Assembly (NCBI RefSeq): GCF_002878395.1 | Contig: NC_061121.1 | Span: 11,821,983-11,885,982, forward strand | Origin: Capsicum annuum | Taxonomy: Eukaryota; Streptophyta; Magnoliopsida; Solanales; Solanaceae | DNA: 64,000 nucleotides | Direction: 5' to 3' | Shown: positions 1-10,039 of the stretch, piece after piece | Numbering within the stretch: the first letter of the stretch is position 1 | Layout of the letters: each line of letters opens with the position of its first letter | Made by a program: the position numbers and the translations under genes | Notes under the pieces: model-generated | The model's database searches: none | What the model was told of the DNA's origin: nothing | Seen by the model: the letters and a program-made list of their open reading frames with translations, nothing else

Positions 1-321
1 TACAAGTGTATATGTTTTATAAATTAGTATATAACTATATATATATATATATACATACATAGTATATACATATATATTGTAGTATATATTTTATATAAAG
101 TAGTACCTATATATTGATTTAAAATGATTTAAAATGAATTTCTAGTTTAAATTAAAAACTTACTTTTAATATATTATAAATTAACTATCACACCCACACA
201 CACACACACACACACATATATNNNNNNNNNNNNNNNNNNNNNNNNNNNNNNNNNNNNNNNNNNNNNNNNNNNNNNNNNNNNNNNNNNNNNNNNNNNNNNN
301 NNNNNNNNNNNNNNNNNNNNN

Positions 322-355
<34 letters not shown>

Positions 356-797
356 ATATACTTTATTTAAAGTAGTACATATATATTGAATGGTGCGTAT
401 ATATGTGTTTATATCTTCTATAGACTTATATCTTTAACGCATACAAGTGTATATGTTTTATAAATTAGTATAATATAACCATCTATACATTGTAATACAT
501 ATATGTGTATATTGAAGCATATATTTATTTAAAGTAGTACATATATATTGAATGGTGCGTATATATGTGTATATATCTTCTATAGACGTATATCTTTAAC
601 GTATACAAGTGTATATGTTTTATAAATTAGTATGTAACTATATATATATACATATTGTTGTATATATATATGTATATTGTAGTATATATTTTATTTAAAG
701 TAGTACATATATATTGAATGGTGCATATATATGTGTATATATATCTTCTAAAGTAGTATATATATAACATATACATGTGTATATGTTTTATAAATTA

Positions 798-835
<38 letters not shown>

Positions 836-960
836 CTATTATAGTATGTGTTTTATTTAAAGTAGTACATATAGTCATATATAATTATATATTGAATGGT
901 ACGTATATATGTGTAATTGTTTATATATTTTTTAAAAATATATAATGTATATTGGAGTGT
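1..960. repeat. AT-rich tandem repeat, unit about 165 bp
   Basis: The motif TACAAGTGTATATGTTTTAT recurs at about 1, 442 and 604, with a variant at about 773. The motif AGTAGTACATATATATTG falls between these copies. Spacings of about 162 and 169 bp indicate a satellite-like array with embedded (TA)n and (CA)n microsatellites. The array runs off the left edge of the window and is interrupted by the N gap at 222-321, so copy number is unknown. No coding potential was seen. Confidence 0.75.
222..321. other. assembly gap (100 N)
   Basis: One hundred Ns flanked by (CA)n/(TA)n on the left and (TA)n on the right. The exact length of 100 suggests a placeholder rather than a measured size. Confidence 0.99.
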
Positions 961-964
961 ATAT

Positions 965-1210
965 AGTGTATATTGGATTATTTATTTATTTTTTAAACGG
1001 GTTTGACTGGTTTTTAACCGGGTTTGACTGGGTTTTGGTGGGTTTGATCGGGTTGGGTTAAGTGGGCCGGGTTAGGATGGATTTTAATTTTTTTACTGTT
1101 TGTCCCGGCCCGGCTAGCGACAAAATCAACCCTTAACCGGCCCTCAACCCGGTTAAAATGAAAGGGCTGGTTCCGGGTTGGCCCGGCCCGGCCCGTTTGA
1201 CACCCAAGTC
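965..1210. repeat. GC-rich block, possible hAT terminal/subterminal repeat
   Basis: This is an island of GGGTTTGAC, CCCGGCC and GGCCCG motifs in AT-rich DNA, ending GCCCGTTTGACACCC. Read on the minus strand the end is GGGTGTCAAACGGGC, which resembles the subterminal sequence of common plant hAT elements. No transposase frame accompanies it, and the short minus-strand ORF at 1014-1220 is compositionally driven. Confidence 0.4.
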
Positions 1211-1281
1211 CTAAATTCAATATTTATATATACCCCTCATAAGTAAACCTTCATCATGCAAATTAAAGGAAACCTCAAACC

Positions 1282-2193
1282 ATGACAACATCTCAAACTT
1301 CATCTCCAAAATATGTACGAAAGGATAATCTAAATGAAGAGGGTAAGAAATTGCTCTCTATCTTACCAAAAGAAAAAGGGTGGATTGAATCATAAATCTA
1401 TAATCACCAAGATTTTTGGAAACAATCAAGTGACATTATTCTTGTTACAATTTCAAAATCAGGAACTATGCGATTAAAATCACTTCTATTTATTTTAATG
1501 TAATAAAATGTCCTATTTTTAAACAAAATCATCATTTATTTATCAGAAACCCTCATGATTTTGTTCCATATTTAGAACTTAATCTCTATGTTTATGGTTA
1601 TGTCCTTGATTTTTTATCCTTCACTTCACCCACTTTACCTAGACTCTCGTCAATTCATTTGCCTTTTGCTTCATTACTAAAATTTGTCCGAGATACAAGA
1701 ATCAAATATGTTTTCTTATGTAGGAATCGTAGGGACACTTTTATTTCTATGTGACACTTCTCAAGAGGTTTAAGGCACATAGATTCCAATTTCCTTGAAG
1801 ATATGTTTAATTTTTTTTTGTAAGGGAGTGAGCCTTCATGTATTATTGGAAAAAAGCATAGAAAACCAAAAGAAAGTACTCTATGTATGAAAAAATTAAA
1901 GAGCAACCGCATATTCAGCTTAAATGTTTAGCTGAATTCTTGAAATGTCCATCATCTATAAAGGAGAAAATTGTGGAGGGGTTGATGAAATATTATGAAT
2001 GTGCGACTTTGAAAACTTGAACAGATTGGAGGTGAATGAGATATTATCAAACCGGAGAGGAAAATAAAGTGTTCCCACGTAGAGGGGAAGTTGGAGATTG
2101 AAAAAATTATTTATCATAGAAATGAGTGAGAAACTCAATCATATCATTGAACAAAAAGTTCAAGGATCCGGACTAAGATTTTTGTACATTTGA
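1282..2193 (+). pseudogene. cytosolic sulfotransferase (SOT-type) pseudogene
   Basis: Translating across frames gives the order of a plant PAPS-dependent sulfotransferase. MTTSQTSSPKYVRKDNLNEE is followed by KEKGWIES-stop-IYNHQDFW. Next come a degraded 5'-phosphosulfate-binding motif (ILVTISKSGTM where families have PKSGTTW), a stretch like the family's NPHDLVPFLELNLY, and a 3'-phosphate-binding-like CRNRRDTF segment. Last is the C-terminal FPRRGEVGDWKNY-type region (here VFPRRGEVGD, then a stop) and QGSGLRFLYI-stop. The sequence carries several in-frame stops (for example after WIES, after LFILM and at MW of the MWHF motif) and frameshifts. A live copy would transfer sulfate from PAPS to flavonoids, brassinosteroids or similar hydroxylated substrates in the cytosol. 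Length fits an intronless plant SOT of about 300 codons. It cannot make the enzyme as it stands. Confidence 0.82.
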
Positions 2194-2540
2194 TTAGGCA
2201 TTAATATGCTATATACCAATTGTATGCGATTGTTTGGTTTGAAACTCAATATTGGAGTAGTTGTGTTTGAGCTCAGTGTAAAATNNNNNNNNNNNNNNNN
2301 NNNNNNNNNNNNNNNNNNNNNNNNNNNNNNNNNNNNNNNNNNNNNNNNNNNNNNNNNNNNNNNNNNNNNNNNNNNNNNNNNNNNATTTTGATCCCCTTTT
2401 GACATTAAGGTATGGTTCACTATTGCTCTTTCATTCTTGTCTTCTTCTTTGCAAGTTATTTACATCTATTTTTTTATTTAATTACCATTTACCCATATCA
2501 TATTTATTTTAAAAATTTGAAGGAACTTTCAAGTGTTGAA
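2194..2540. other. unassigned spacer containing an assembly gap
   Basis: Ns occupy 2285-2384. The flanking sequence shows no recognisable gene or repeat, and the small ORFs that cross the gap are not supported. Confidence 0.7.
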
Positions 2541-2639
2541 TAAATGAACCGAGAATTTTTATTACAATGTACGAAAAAAGTCAGTTGTTGGGAGATGTTT
2601 AAAAGCCTTGTTGGCAGTATCATTTTTTTTGTATGTTTT

Positions 2640-2870
2640 TTGTTTTGTTTCTTTGTTGTTGATGCTGTTATTAATGTTGTTGATGGGGTTGGCGTTGTTG
2701 GAACTTGTGGTGTGGTGTTGTTGATGGTGTTAGAACAAAGGATGTTGCTTCTTTATTATTGATGGTGTTGGAACAAATGTTGTTATTTTTTTCTTTGTTG
2801 TTGATGTTTTTTATTTGTTGTTTCTTTGTAGTTTATGTTGTTGTTGATGTTGCAATAGATGGAGCAACTA
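2640..2870 (+). repeat. TTG/GAT-rich degenerate repeat
   Basis: Low-complexity DNA built from GTTGTTGATG-like units, including repeats of a segment of roughly 50-70 bp that contains TTGTTGATGGTGTTGGAACA. It forms the left edge of the CTGTTGCAACAG repeat complex. The ORFs here (poly-Val/Phe/Leu) are products of composition. Confidence 0.6.
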
Positions 2871-2917
2871 TTGGAACAAATCAAACCACCAGTAAGGATG
2901 GTTTGATGTATTCTAAT

Positions 2918-3030
2918 AGACTCCACATCTGTTGTAACAGACTCCATAGTTGTTGCAACAAACTCCATATCTGATGCAACAGACTCCACATCTGTTGTAA
3001 CAGACTTCACATCTGTTGCAACAGATGGCT
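2918..3030. repeat. cluster of the CTGTTGCAACAG palindrome motif (left cluster)
   Basis: At least five degenerate copies of the module 'ACTCCACATCTGTTGTAACAG' occur, spaced about 20-22 bp apart. One is the perfect 16-bp palindrome ATCTGTTGCAACAGAT near 3011. The same motif returns in clusters at 6945-7110, 7790-7835, 8310-8460, 8590-9235 and 10195-10930, tying the whole interval into one repeat family. Confidence 0.8.
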
Positions 3031-4692
3031 AACGTTCTTTCTTTGACATTGTTTTTTTTCTCTTCTTTGTAGATATAAAGAACTGAAAGTTGATCAACTT
3101 TTGCCCGACCAACACAAGAGGCTGCAGTAAAGATGGGTTCGGAGGAATAAGCTGCATGCAGATGGAACCACTTCATATGTGGGAGGTATGTATTACTAAT
3201 AATGTTATCGGGGAAACATACATAGAGTACACTGATTTTGTGAATGTTATTTTTACCGATTAGTCATTGATCATTCAAACAAGATACTTATAATTTTACA
3301 GTTAAGATTGGTAGGTCTGAACTGATAAGGCTGAGGGACCATAAATATGGTTCTCATACCCTGTTAAGATTTAATATCGACTGTTGCTTATGTTTATGTG
3401 TCAAGCATTGTGAAAGGATCTAGTTTTGGTGTCATTGTAAAGAGATTCAATAGCAATTGGACTAACTTTTAGGGTGCATTGGACACTGAGAAGGCCTTAG
3501 AAGCCTAGCACTGCATCTAACAAGAACGGAAAACCAATATAGTTATTGTCCTAGCCCGAATTTATATGGTTGGGTTGCTCGGGGTGATAATTATATGCCA
3601 GAAGGTGCAGAAGGAAAATCCCTTCGAGGGAAAATGGGTGGTTAATGAAAGACTATATCATCTGAGAGCTAATTGAAGAGGATAAATAGGTTAGAAAGTA
3701 ACTTCTAGAGAATCTAGCCAATGAAATTATGTTAAAACATGAGAAATTTATATCAAGTGCAAATATGAAATTATATCTGATAATGAAAAAATTCGTCTGT
3801 TGTTTCTCTAAGAGAAAAATAGTGCAGATGGTCATTTTTCTAGGGAGCTGCATCTAGGTAGCATTGCCAGGATTATCACCTAGATTCTAGATAATAGCAG
3901 AAGACCAAAAAAGCAACCTTACGGGCATCGAGGTTTGAAATGATGTACAGTAAGTCTAGAAAACTTACGCCAACAACAACTGTAGTTAAAGTAAGGAATC
4001 TAAGCGAAGGCGGCAATTTTTAAATTTTAAATTGCATCCCATACCTTCTTGTTTGTGGTTCCGATTAGGTCCACTATTGATGACCTGATCAAAACCATAA
4101 ATGAGATTGAAAGATAGATTGAGTGTCATTACTTTCTTAGCAATATGGATTAATTGATTGTATTTTCTTGCCTTAGCATGCTTTTAACATTCCTTGAAGA
4201 AGATCAGAGGTTTGCTGTAGTATGTGAATTTTGATAATTTTCAAGCTTGCCTCCAGCTTGCCGATTCGGTCTTCAAGTTTGTCGGTGTCGTCTTTGAAAT
4301 TGGTATAGAGTTCCTGATCTCTTGTAAACTTGATTAGGAACTCCATCTTCAAAGTTGTGGCATTGTAGAAGCCCTTTAAAACACTTTTTTTAGAATCCTT
4401 AAAGGATACATGGAGGGTCGTTATGTTTGTTTTAGGTTAAAATGTGTTGATGCACATTGAAGATGTGGTCCCAACATTTGAATAGCTCACTTTTATCGAG
4501 CGTTTCTCAATCCAGCTTGCTCAACCAACCTTCAAGGGATTTGATAAATTAATAAGAAAGGAGTTATGTAAAGTTTGATCTAACCAAGCCTTTCAAACAT
4601 TACGTAACTCCAGGCTTATTACCCTATAAAAAAAACTTTGCCCGAGTTAGTGGAAAAATAAAACAAGCTCAATCTCTCAGCCTTTCTGTTGA

Positions 4693-4905
4693 TTGCTCTT
4701 CTCTAATACAGATGGCAAGATATCTGCTATGCAAAAGTCTACACCATCACCAGAAATGCTTGCCAGAGCAAAAGTGGCATTATCAACTCCTCTGTCTTGC
4801 ACAAGTATCCGAAAAAGAAAAATTTTAAGTCCTTTTTATTGCGCTGTTGAGAAATGGATAAGGGCCACAGAAGAACAACATGAGCTGAAAAAGGTGAGAA
4901 GGTAA
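4693..4905 (+). pseudogene. coding-like fragment in left foldback arm
   Basis: The frame reads SSNTDGKISAMQKSTPSPEM, continues through a basic segment, and ends EEQHELKKVRR-stop. The mirror copy in the right arm (minus strand, about 5140-5345) keeps MQKSTPSAEMLTRAKV before it shifts frame, so the ancestor was probably coding. I do not recognise the family. It is preceded by a possible splice acceptor (CTAATACAG). It is best read as a gene fragment carried by the foldback and probably not expressed as a protein. Confidence 0.4.
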
Positions 4906-5639
4906 AAAGGGGAGGAATAGGAAGGACAAACTGAATGCTAGATTTAGTTCATCTTTATTTGGTTTGTTAAACAAATAAAATGTGAATGCAAATGACAATA
5001 TTTTTCTGCCTTTTCATTGAAAATATTTTTAACGAAAAGGCAAAAAAATATTTTCATTTGCATTCGCATTTTATTTGTTTAACAAACCAAACAAAGATGA
5101 ACTAAATCTAGCATTCAGTTTGTCCTTCCTATTCCTTCCCTTTTTATCTTCTCACCTTTTTCAGTTCATGTTGTTATTCTGTGGCCCTTGTACATTGCTC
5201 AACAGCGCAAGATAGAGGATTTGAATTTTTTTTTCGATACTTGAGCAAGATAGAGGAGTTGAAAATGTCACTTTTGCTCTGGTAAGCATTTCTGCTGATG
5301 GTGTAGACTTTTGCATGACAAATATCTTGTCATCTATATTGGAGAAGAGAGATCAGAAGAAAGACTGAGAGATTGAGCTTGTTTGATTTGTCCACTAACT
5401 CGGGCAAAGTTTTTTGATAGGGTAATAGCCTGGAGTTACGTAATGTTTGATAGGCTTGGTAGAGTCGGATTAGATCAAATGTTACATAACTCCTTGCTTA
5501 TTAAATTATCAAATTCCTTAAAGGTTGGTTGAGCAAGCTGCATTGAGCAACGCTCATAAAAGTGAGTTATTCAACTGTTGGGACCACATCTTCTATGTGT
5601 ATTAACACATTTTGACCTAAAACAAACACAACGACCCTC

Positions 5640-5839
5640 CGTGTATCCTTTAAGGCTTCTGAAGAAAGTATTCTGAAGGTCTTCTTCAATGCCACAACTT
5701 CGAAGGAGAAATTGTTCCTGATCGAGCTCACAAGAGATCAGGAACTCTATACCAACTTCAAAGACGGCAACGGCAAGCTTGAATACCAAATCGGCAAGCT
5801 TGAAAATTATCGGGATTCACTTACTACAACAAGCCTCTG
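5640..5839 (+). pseudogene. coding-like fragment in right foldback arm
   Basis: The open frame reads ASEESILKVFFNATTSKEKL, then LFLIELTRDQELYTNFKDGN, GKLEYQIGKLENYRDSLTTT and SL-stop, with coiled-coil-like spacing of Leu, Ile and Tyr. The left arm (minus strand, about 4440-4200) encodes the diverged sibling KGFYNATTLKMEFLIKFTRD followed by QELYTNFKDDTDKLEDRIGK. Keeping the frame across both arms suggests a real ancestral CDS. Function is not recognised. Confidence 0.4.
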
Positions 5840-6944
5840 ATCTTCTCCAAGAAATGTTGAAAGTTTGCTAAGAAAAGAAAACACAATCAATTAATCCATA
5901 TTGCTAAAGAAGTAATGATATTCAATCTGTCTTTGAATCTCGTTTGTGGTTCCGATCAGGTCAACAGCTGTGGACCTAATCAAAACCACAAACAAAAAGG
6001 CATGGGATGTAATTTAAAATTCAGAAATTACCGTCTTTGCTTAGATTCCTTACTTTAACTACAGTTGTTGTTGGTGCAAGTTTTCTAGACTTATTGTACA
6101 TCATTTCAACCCTCGATGCCCGTAAGGCTGCTTTCTTGGTCTTCTGCTATTTTCTATCTAGGTGATAATCCCGACCACCCTACCTAGTCGCAACTCCTTA
6201 GCAAAGTGTCTATCTATATTATTTTTCTTTTAGAGAGACAACAGATGAATTTACATTACCGGATACACTTTCATATTTGCACTTGATTCATATTTCTCAT
6301 GTTTTAAGATAATTTAATCGGCCAGATTCGCTAGAAGTTACTTTCTACCCTATGTCTCTTCTTCAATTAGCTCTCATATGATATAGTCTTTTATCAACTC
6401 CCCTTTCCCTCGGAGGCATTCTCCTTTGGCTCCTTCTGGCGTATAATCATCTTCTCGATCAACCCTTCCATATAAATTTGGGCCAGGGGAATTTCTATTG
6501 GTTTTTCATTCATATTTGATGCAGTCGAGACTTCGAAGGCCTTCTGAGAGTCCAATGCACACTTAAAGTTAAGTTCAATCGCTATTGGATCTCTGCAATG
6601 ACACCAAATATTGATCCCTTCTCAAAACTTGACACGCATAAACACGAGCAACAACCGTCAGTAATTCATAACAGGGTATCTACACCATCTTCACGAGGCC
6701 CTCATCCTTATCAATTCGAACCCATCAACCTTAACTTACAATGCAGGATCTTGTTTGAATGATCAGTGCCTAATCGGTTAAAAACTACATTCACAAAAAT
6801 ATTGTACTTTGTGTGTGTTGTTCCGATGACCCTATCAGTAATACTTAACTCCCACACATGACAGTGGATCCATCCATATGCACGTACCTTATTATTCCTA
6901 GCCCATCTATGGTTTAAATTGAATAAATAGATGACTAGCAAGTT

Positions 6945-7110
6945 GCAACAAATGCCACATCTGTTTAAATTGTGAAACAATTGCAGACATCTATTACGAC
7001 AGATGATTAATCTGTTGCAACATATGACATATCTGTTGGAAAAGCAAACAGATATATCCATTTGTTGCAATAGATTGTCAATATGTTGTAAGTTACCTGA
7101 CAGATGAAAT
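6945..7110. repeat. cluster of CTGTTGCAACAG motif (right of foldback)
   Basis: Several degenerate copies of the palindrome motif, such as AATCTGTTGCAACATATGA and CATTTGTTGCAATAGATTG, mirror the left cluster at 2918-3030. Confidence 0.7.
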
Positions 7111-7258
7111 ATATTTTGCAATAGATTACCCATATTTATTTTAAAGCAATTCTCTTTTCTTTTCGAAGCACAATAAAAGATAAAATATTGTATTTAGATC
7201 CAATTTTTTTTAATTTACATATTTGAAAAGTCATCAGTTTTATTTAATCAAGGGATAT

Positions 7259-7345
7259 GAACAGTCGTGGCTTTTTGTTTGACTAACCCCTTCCAATTCA
7301 ATCATTTATAAATAGGTCCCTCTTTAATCACTCGTTCATTCTACT
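7259..7345 (+). promoter_or_regulatory. TATA module A (repeat-borne promoter-like block)
   Basis: GAACAGTCGTGGCTTTTTG is followed by TATAAATA at 7307-7314, then GGTCCCTC and CTCGTTCATTC. Block B near 9380-9455 matches it in order and spacing. Conservation of the TATA box and its downstream context between diverged copies suggests a core promoter carried by the repeat family. Confidence 0.5.
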
Positions 7346-7389
7346 ATACTCACAATACAAATATAGCTTATCCAGATTCGTACAAGAAG

Positions 7390-7518
7390 ATTCATATCGA
7401 GTCCTTGTGGGAACTTCAAAGGAAGTTTGATAAAGTCCAGAGGGATTTTTCTGACTTCGGAGCAAGGTTGAGGAGGGCCCTATGCTGCCGGATGAAAATT
7501 GTCCGGTTGACAATAATA

Positions 7519-7560
<42 letters not shown>

Positions 7561-7597
7561 GTAATGATAATAATAATAGTAGTAATAATAATTAGGT
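7390..7597 (+). pseudogene. small coiled-coil/poly-Asn ORF, module A (frameshifted)
   Basis: The frame IHIESLWELQRKFDKVQRDF continues SDFGARLRRAL. A 1-nt deletion relative to module B then follows. In the other frame the sequence continues LPDENCPVDNNN, then a run of AAT codons (Asn/Ser/Asp) and a TAG stop. Module B has RLRRALLLPVENWPGDNNN and a TAG stop in the same relative place. The shared protein-level pattern (charged coiled coil, LRRAL, PxENxPxDN, poly-Asn) suggests a small coding family that is decayed here. Family unknown. Confidence 0.4.
7512..7594 (+). repeat. (AAT)n microsatellite
   Basis: Roughly 27 mostly perfect AAT/AGT triplets within the C-terminal part of the module A ORF. 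The poly-Ile and poly-Asn frames in other registers are by-products. Confidence 0.85.
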
Positions 7598-7959
7598 TAT
7601 ATTTTTTTCTTTTAGCATATGTATTATTTTCCTCCTTTTGTATATCGAATCTACCCAAGCGATTCAAAATACTATGTTTGGTGGTCGACTTTGAATTTTT
7701 AATTCTTATTTAGTATTTAATTATCATTTTGTTTATTCCTTATTCTCAACATGTCAATGGTTGGTGGTAGGAATTGAGTATTTATCACAACAGAGGTTAA
7801 TATGATGCGACAGATCGATCATATGTTGCAACGGGTGGTTATTAATAAAAAAGGGTTATTGTTATTGAGAGGGTGAAAAGACTTGATTTTTTGATTATTT
7901 AATATGAAAAACGGTTCGTAAATAAATAATAAGGAATTAAATGATAAACACAATTTATA

Positions 7960-8280
7960 ACCGTAAAAGAACGGTTATTTGATTTCAATAACCGATCGTG
8001 ACTTTTCACCATTTTGTTTTTAATTTTTTTTAAATTATTTATTATATAATAAAAAAAAGTCACAATATTGAGCTAATTAATTAACTTATATGATGATTGT
8101 TAAGAAAAAAGTCACGACTGCTCACCTTTTTCTTATCAATCATCATTTAAGTTAATTAATTAATCCATTATTGTGACTTTTTTATTATATAATAAATAAA
8201 TAATTTTTAAAAACTAATTTAAAAATAAAAATGGTAAAAAGTCACGATTAGTTATTAAAATCAAAATGACTTTTTGTCTA
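7960..8280. mobile_element. MITE-like foldback, arms about 140 bp
   Basis: The left arm runs from about CGGTTATTTGATTTCAATAA to TTATATGATGATTG and the right arm is its reverse complement (CAATCATCATTTAAGTTAA to AGTTATTAAAATCAAAATGA). The symmetry centre is near 8118. The motif AAAAGTCACGA recurs in arms and loop. No ORF. The boundary is approximate and no target duplication was resolved. Confidence 0.7.
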
Positions 8281-8309
8281 AAACACATTCAACAATGTTG
8301 TTGATGCAT

Positions 8310-8460
8310 CAAAGACCCCATCTGTTGTGACTGATGTATCAGCTGTTAGAAGAAATCAAAAAAGCTATTAAAACATATCGTCCATTTGTGGCAATAGATG
8401 GTATATCTGTTGCAACTGATGGTTTATCTAATTCAACAGATATACAATCTGTTGCCAAAA
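8310..8460. repeat. CTGTTGCAACAG motif cluster
   Basis: Copies such as CATCTGTTGTGACTGATG, ATATCTGTTGCAACTGATGG and ACAATCTGTTGCC occur upstream of the 267-bp tandem units. Confidence 0.65.
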
Positions 8461-8573
8461 CTCAATAAAAATGGTTATTATTTTATTAAAGAAACGGTTA
8501 TTGAAAAGGTATTTATTTTAATTTATATAATAAAAAAATCAGCAAATTTGGATTAATGATATGATGATAATTT

Positions 8574-9374
8574 TTTTAAAAAAAAAGATAGATTATATTG
8601 CAACAGATAGATTATCTGATGCAGTAGGTTCTCTATTTGTTGCAACAGATGGTATATTTGTTGTCATAGATGAGTTATCTGATGCAACAGATATAGAATC
8701 TATTGTCACAACTCAATAAAAACGGTTCTTGGAAAGAACTAATTAATAATAATCTGAAAAGTCATGACTTATCACAATATTTCTTAATTTAATTAAAGTC
8801 ATAATTTTTCAAAGTAATAAAAAATGTAATTAATAAATGGAGGTGAACAGTTAGATTTAATATTGCAACAAATAGATTAACTGGTGCAACAAGTTCTCTA
8901 TTTGTTGCAACAGATAGTATATCTGTTGTCATAGATGAGTTATCTGATACAACAGATATAAAATCTGTTGTGACAACTCAATAAAAATGATTCTTAAAAA
9001 GAACTAATTAATAATAATAATCTGAAAAGTCATGACTTATCACAATATTTCTTAATTTAATTTAGTCATAACTTTTCATAGTAATAAAAAATGTAATTAA
9101 TAAATGGAGGTGAACAGTTAGATTATATGTTGCAACAGATAGATTATCTGATGCAACAGGTTCTCTATTTATCGCAACAGATGGTATATCTGTTGTCACA
9201 GATGAGTTATCTGATGTAACAGATATAAAATTTATTGTCACAACTCAATAAAAAAGGTTCTTGGAAAGAACTAATTAATAATAATAATCTGAAAAGTCAT
9301 GACTTATCACAATATTTCTTAATTTAATTTAGTCATAACTTTTCACAGTAATAAGAAATGTAATTAATAAATGG
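8574..9374. repeat. three tandem 267-bp units
   Basis: The string AGGTGAACAG occurs at 8841, 9108 and 9375, an exact 267-bp period. Each unit holds two or three CTGTTGCAACAG palindromes, then CACAACTCAATAAAAA, GAAAAGTCATGACTTATCAC and AATGTAATTAATAAATGG. The last unit runs directly into TATA module B, where GAACAGTCGTG replaces GAACAGTTAGA, so the array abuts a promoter-like block. This suggests amplification of an upstream or subterminal segment of the element. Confidence 0.88.
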
Positions 9375-9379
9375 AGGTG

Positions 9380-9455
9380 AACAGTCGTGCCTTTTTGCTA
9401 CTCATTCAAATTCAATCCTCTATAAATAGGTCCCTCCTTACTCATTCGTTCATTC
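9380..9455 (+). promoter_or_regulatory. TATA module B (repeat-borne promoter-like block)
   Basis: GAACAGTCGTGCCTTTTTG, then TATAAATA at 9421-9428, GGTCCCTC and CTCATTCGTTCATTCAAC. It is homologous to 7259-7345. It lies about 110 nt upstream of the ATG of the two-exon frame at 9537. Confidence 0.5.
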
Positions 9456-9536
9456 AACTACACTCTATTTATATTGCGTGAGTGGGACGTAGATAGCCTC
9501 TTTGGCTTTATCCGAGCATATGTGGTCTTTCCGAGG

Positions 9537-9894
9537 ATGAAGAAAATGAAAAGGCCCTTTCTCCCCTATCGAACGGGGGATAAGAATCTGGTCTTCCCGA
9601 AAGGGAAGTTTGTAGCATCTTGTCTTTCATATTACACCTTCCACAACTTTCTCTTCCCTAACTCAAGTAAGTTTTTTTCTTGCCAATTTGTAGTATACTT
9701 TGTCTTACATTCGGATTTTTTTTCTTTACTTCTGTTTTTACGTGTTTTGTCTATTCATATGTGTTCTAGTTATAGCTGATCTAGTGTGGGACGTGGATTT
9801 TCTACAAGACGCCGTCAATGAACTTCGGATGCAGGTTCGTGACCTACAATGGGAACTGGGAGTAGTTAGAGAAAGGATGCTCCGCGAGATCTGA
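9537..9894 (+). CDS. hypothetical two-exon small protein, repeat-associated (coiled coil)
   Basis: I do not recognise this gene. Exon 1 is 9537-9666, ATG to CCTAACTCAA. It encodes MKKMKRPFLPYRTGDKNLVF, continues PKGKFVASCLSYYTFHNFLF, and ends PNS. A GTAAGTTT donor follows. An acceptor at TTCTAG or TTATAG (about 9769-9777) restores the same frame into DLVWDVDFLQDAVNELRMQV, then RDLQWELGVVRERMLREI-stop, a strongly predicted coiled coil. Beyond the TGA the same frame continues RLRRALLLPVENWPGDNNN with an AAT run to a TAG at about 9967. The TGA may therefore be a disabling mutation, or the tail may be vestigial. Exon 1 also reads open upstream to 9474 without an ATG. The TATA module, canonical donor and frame-compatible acceptor support a transcribed unit inside the repeat complex. 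Expression is not shown. Confidence 0.4.
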
Positions 9895-10039
9895 CGACTG
9901 AGGAGGGCCTTGCTACTACCTGTGGAAAATTGGCCGGGTGACAATAATAATAATAATAATAATAATTAGATTATTTTTTTTCTTTTAGTCTCTTCTATGT
10001 AGATGTATTTTTATTTCTTTTAGTTTAATAAAAAAATTA

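Larger units (their letters stand above)
3132..6910. repeat. large foldback (inverted repeat), arms about 1.88 kb, 18-nt loop
   Basis: The left arm (3132-5014) is matched in reverse complement by the right arm (5033-6910) around a loop at 5015-5032. Checkpoints from the centre outward: GAATGCAAATGA against TCATTTGCATTC; CTGAATGCTAGATTTAGTTC against GAACTAAATCTAGCATTCAG; GCAAAAGTCTACACCATCA against TGATGGTGTAGACTTTTGC; TTTGAATGATC-type sequence near 3270 against 6750; and GATGGGTT near 3132 against AGCCCATC near 6905. The match is imperfect, with small indels. Both arms hold decayed coding-like sequence that stays open in the same frame, for example the peptide TRDQELYTNFKD on the minus strand of the left arm and the plus strand of the right arm. 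CTGTTGCAACAG clusters sit just outside both ends. No transposase and no convincing target duplication was seen. It could be a foldback transposon or an inverted duplication of a captured gene fragment. Confidence 0.85.

Noticed and set aside
2160..2420. ORFs on both strands across the second gap
   Set aside because: Half of each consists of Ns; the flanks have no family features.
9120..9235. regularly spaced palindromes suggestive of a CRISPR array
   Set aside because: Spacing and spacers are themselves repeated, the units are 267 bp, and the genome is a plant.
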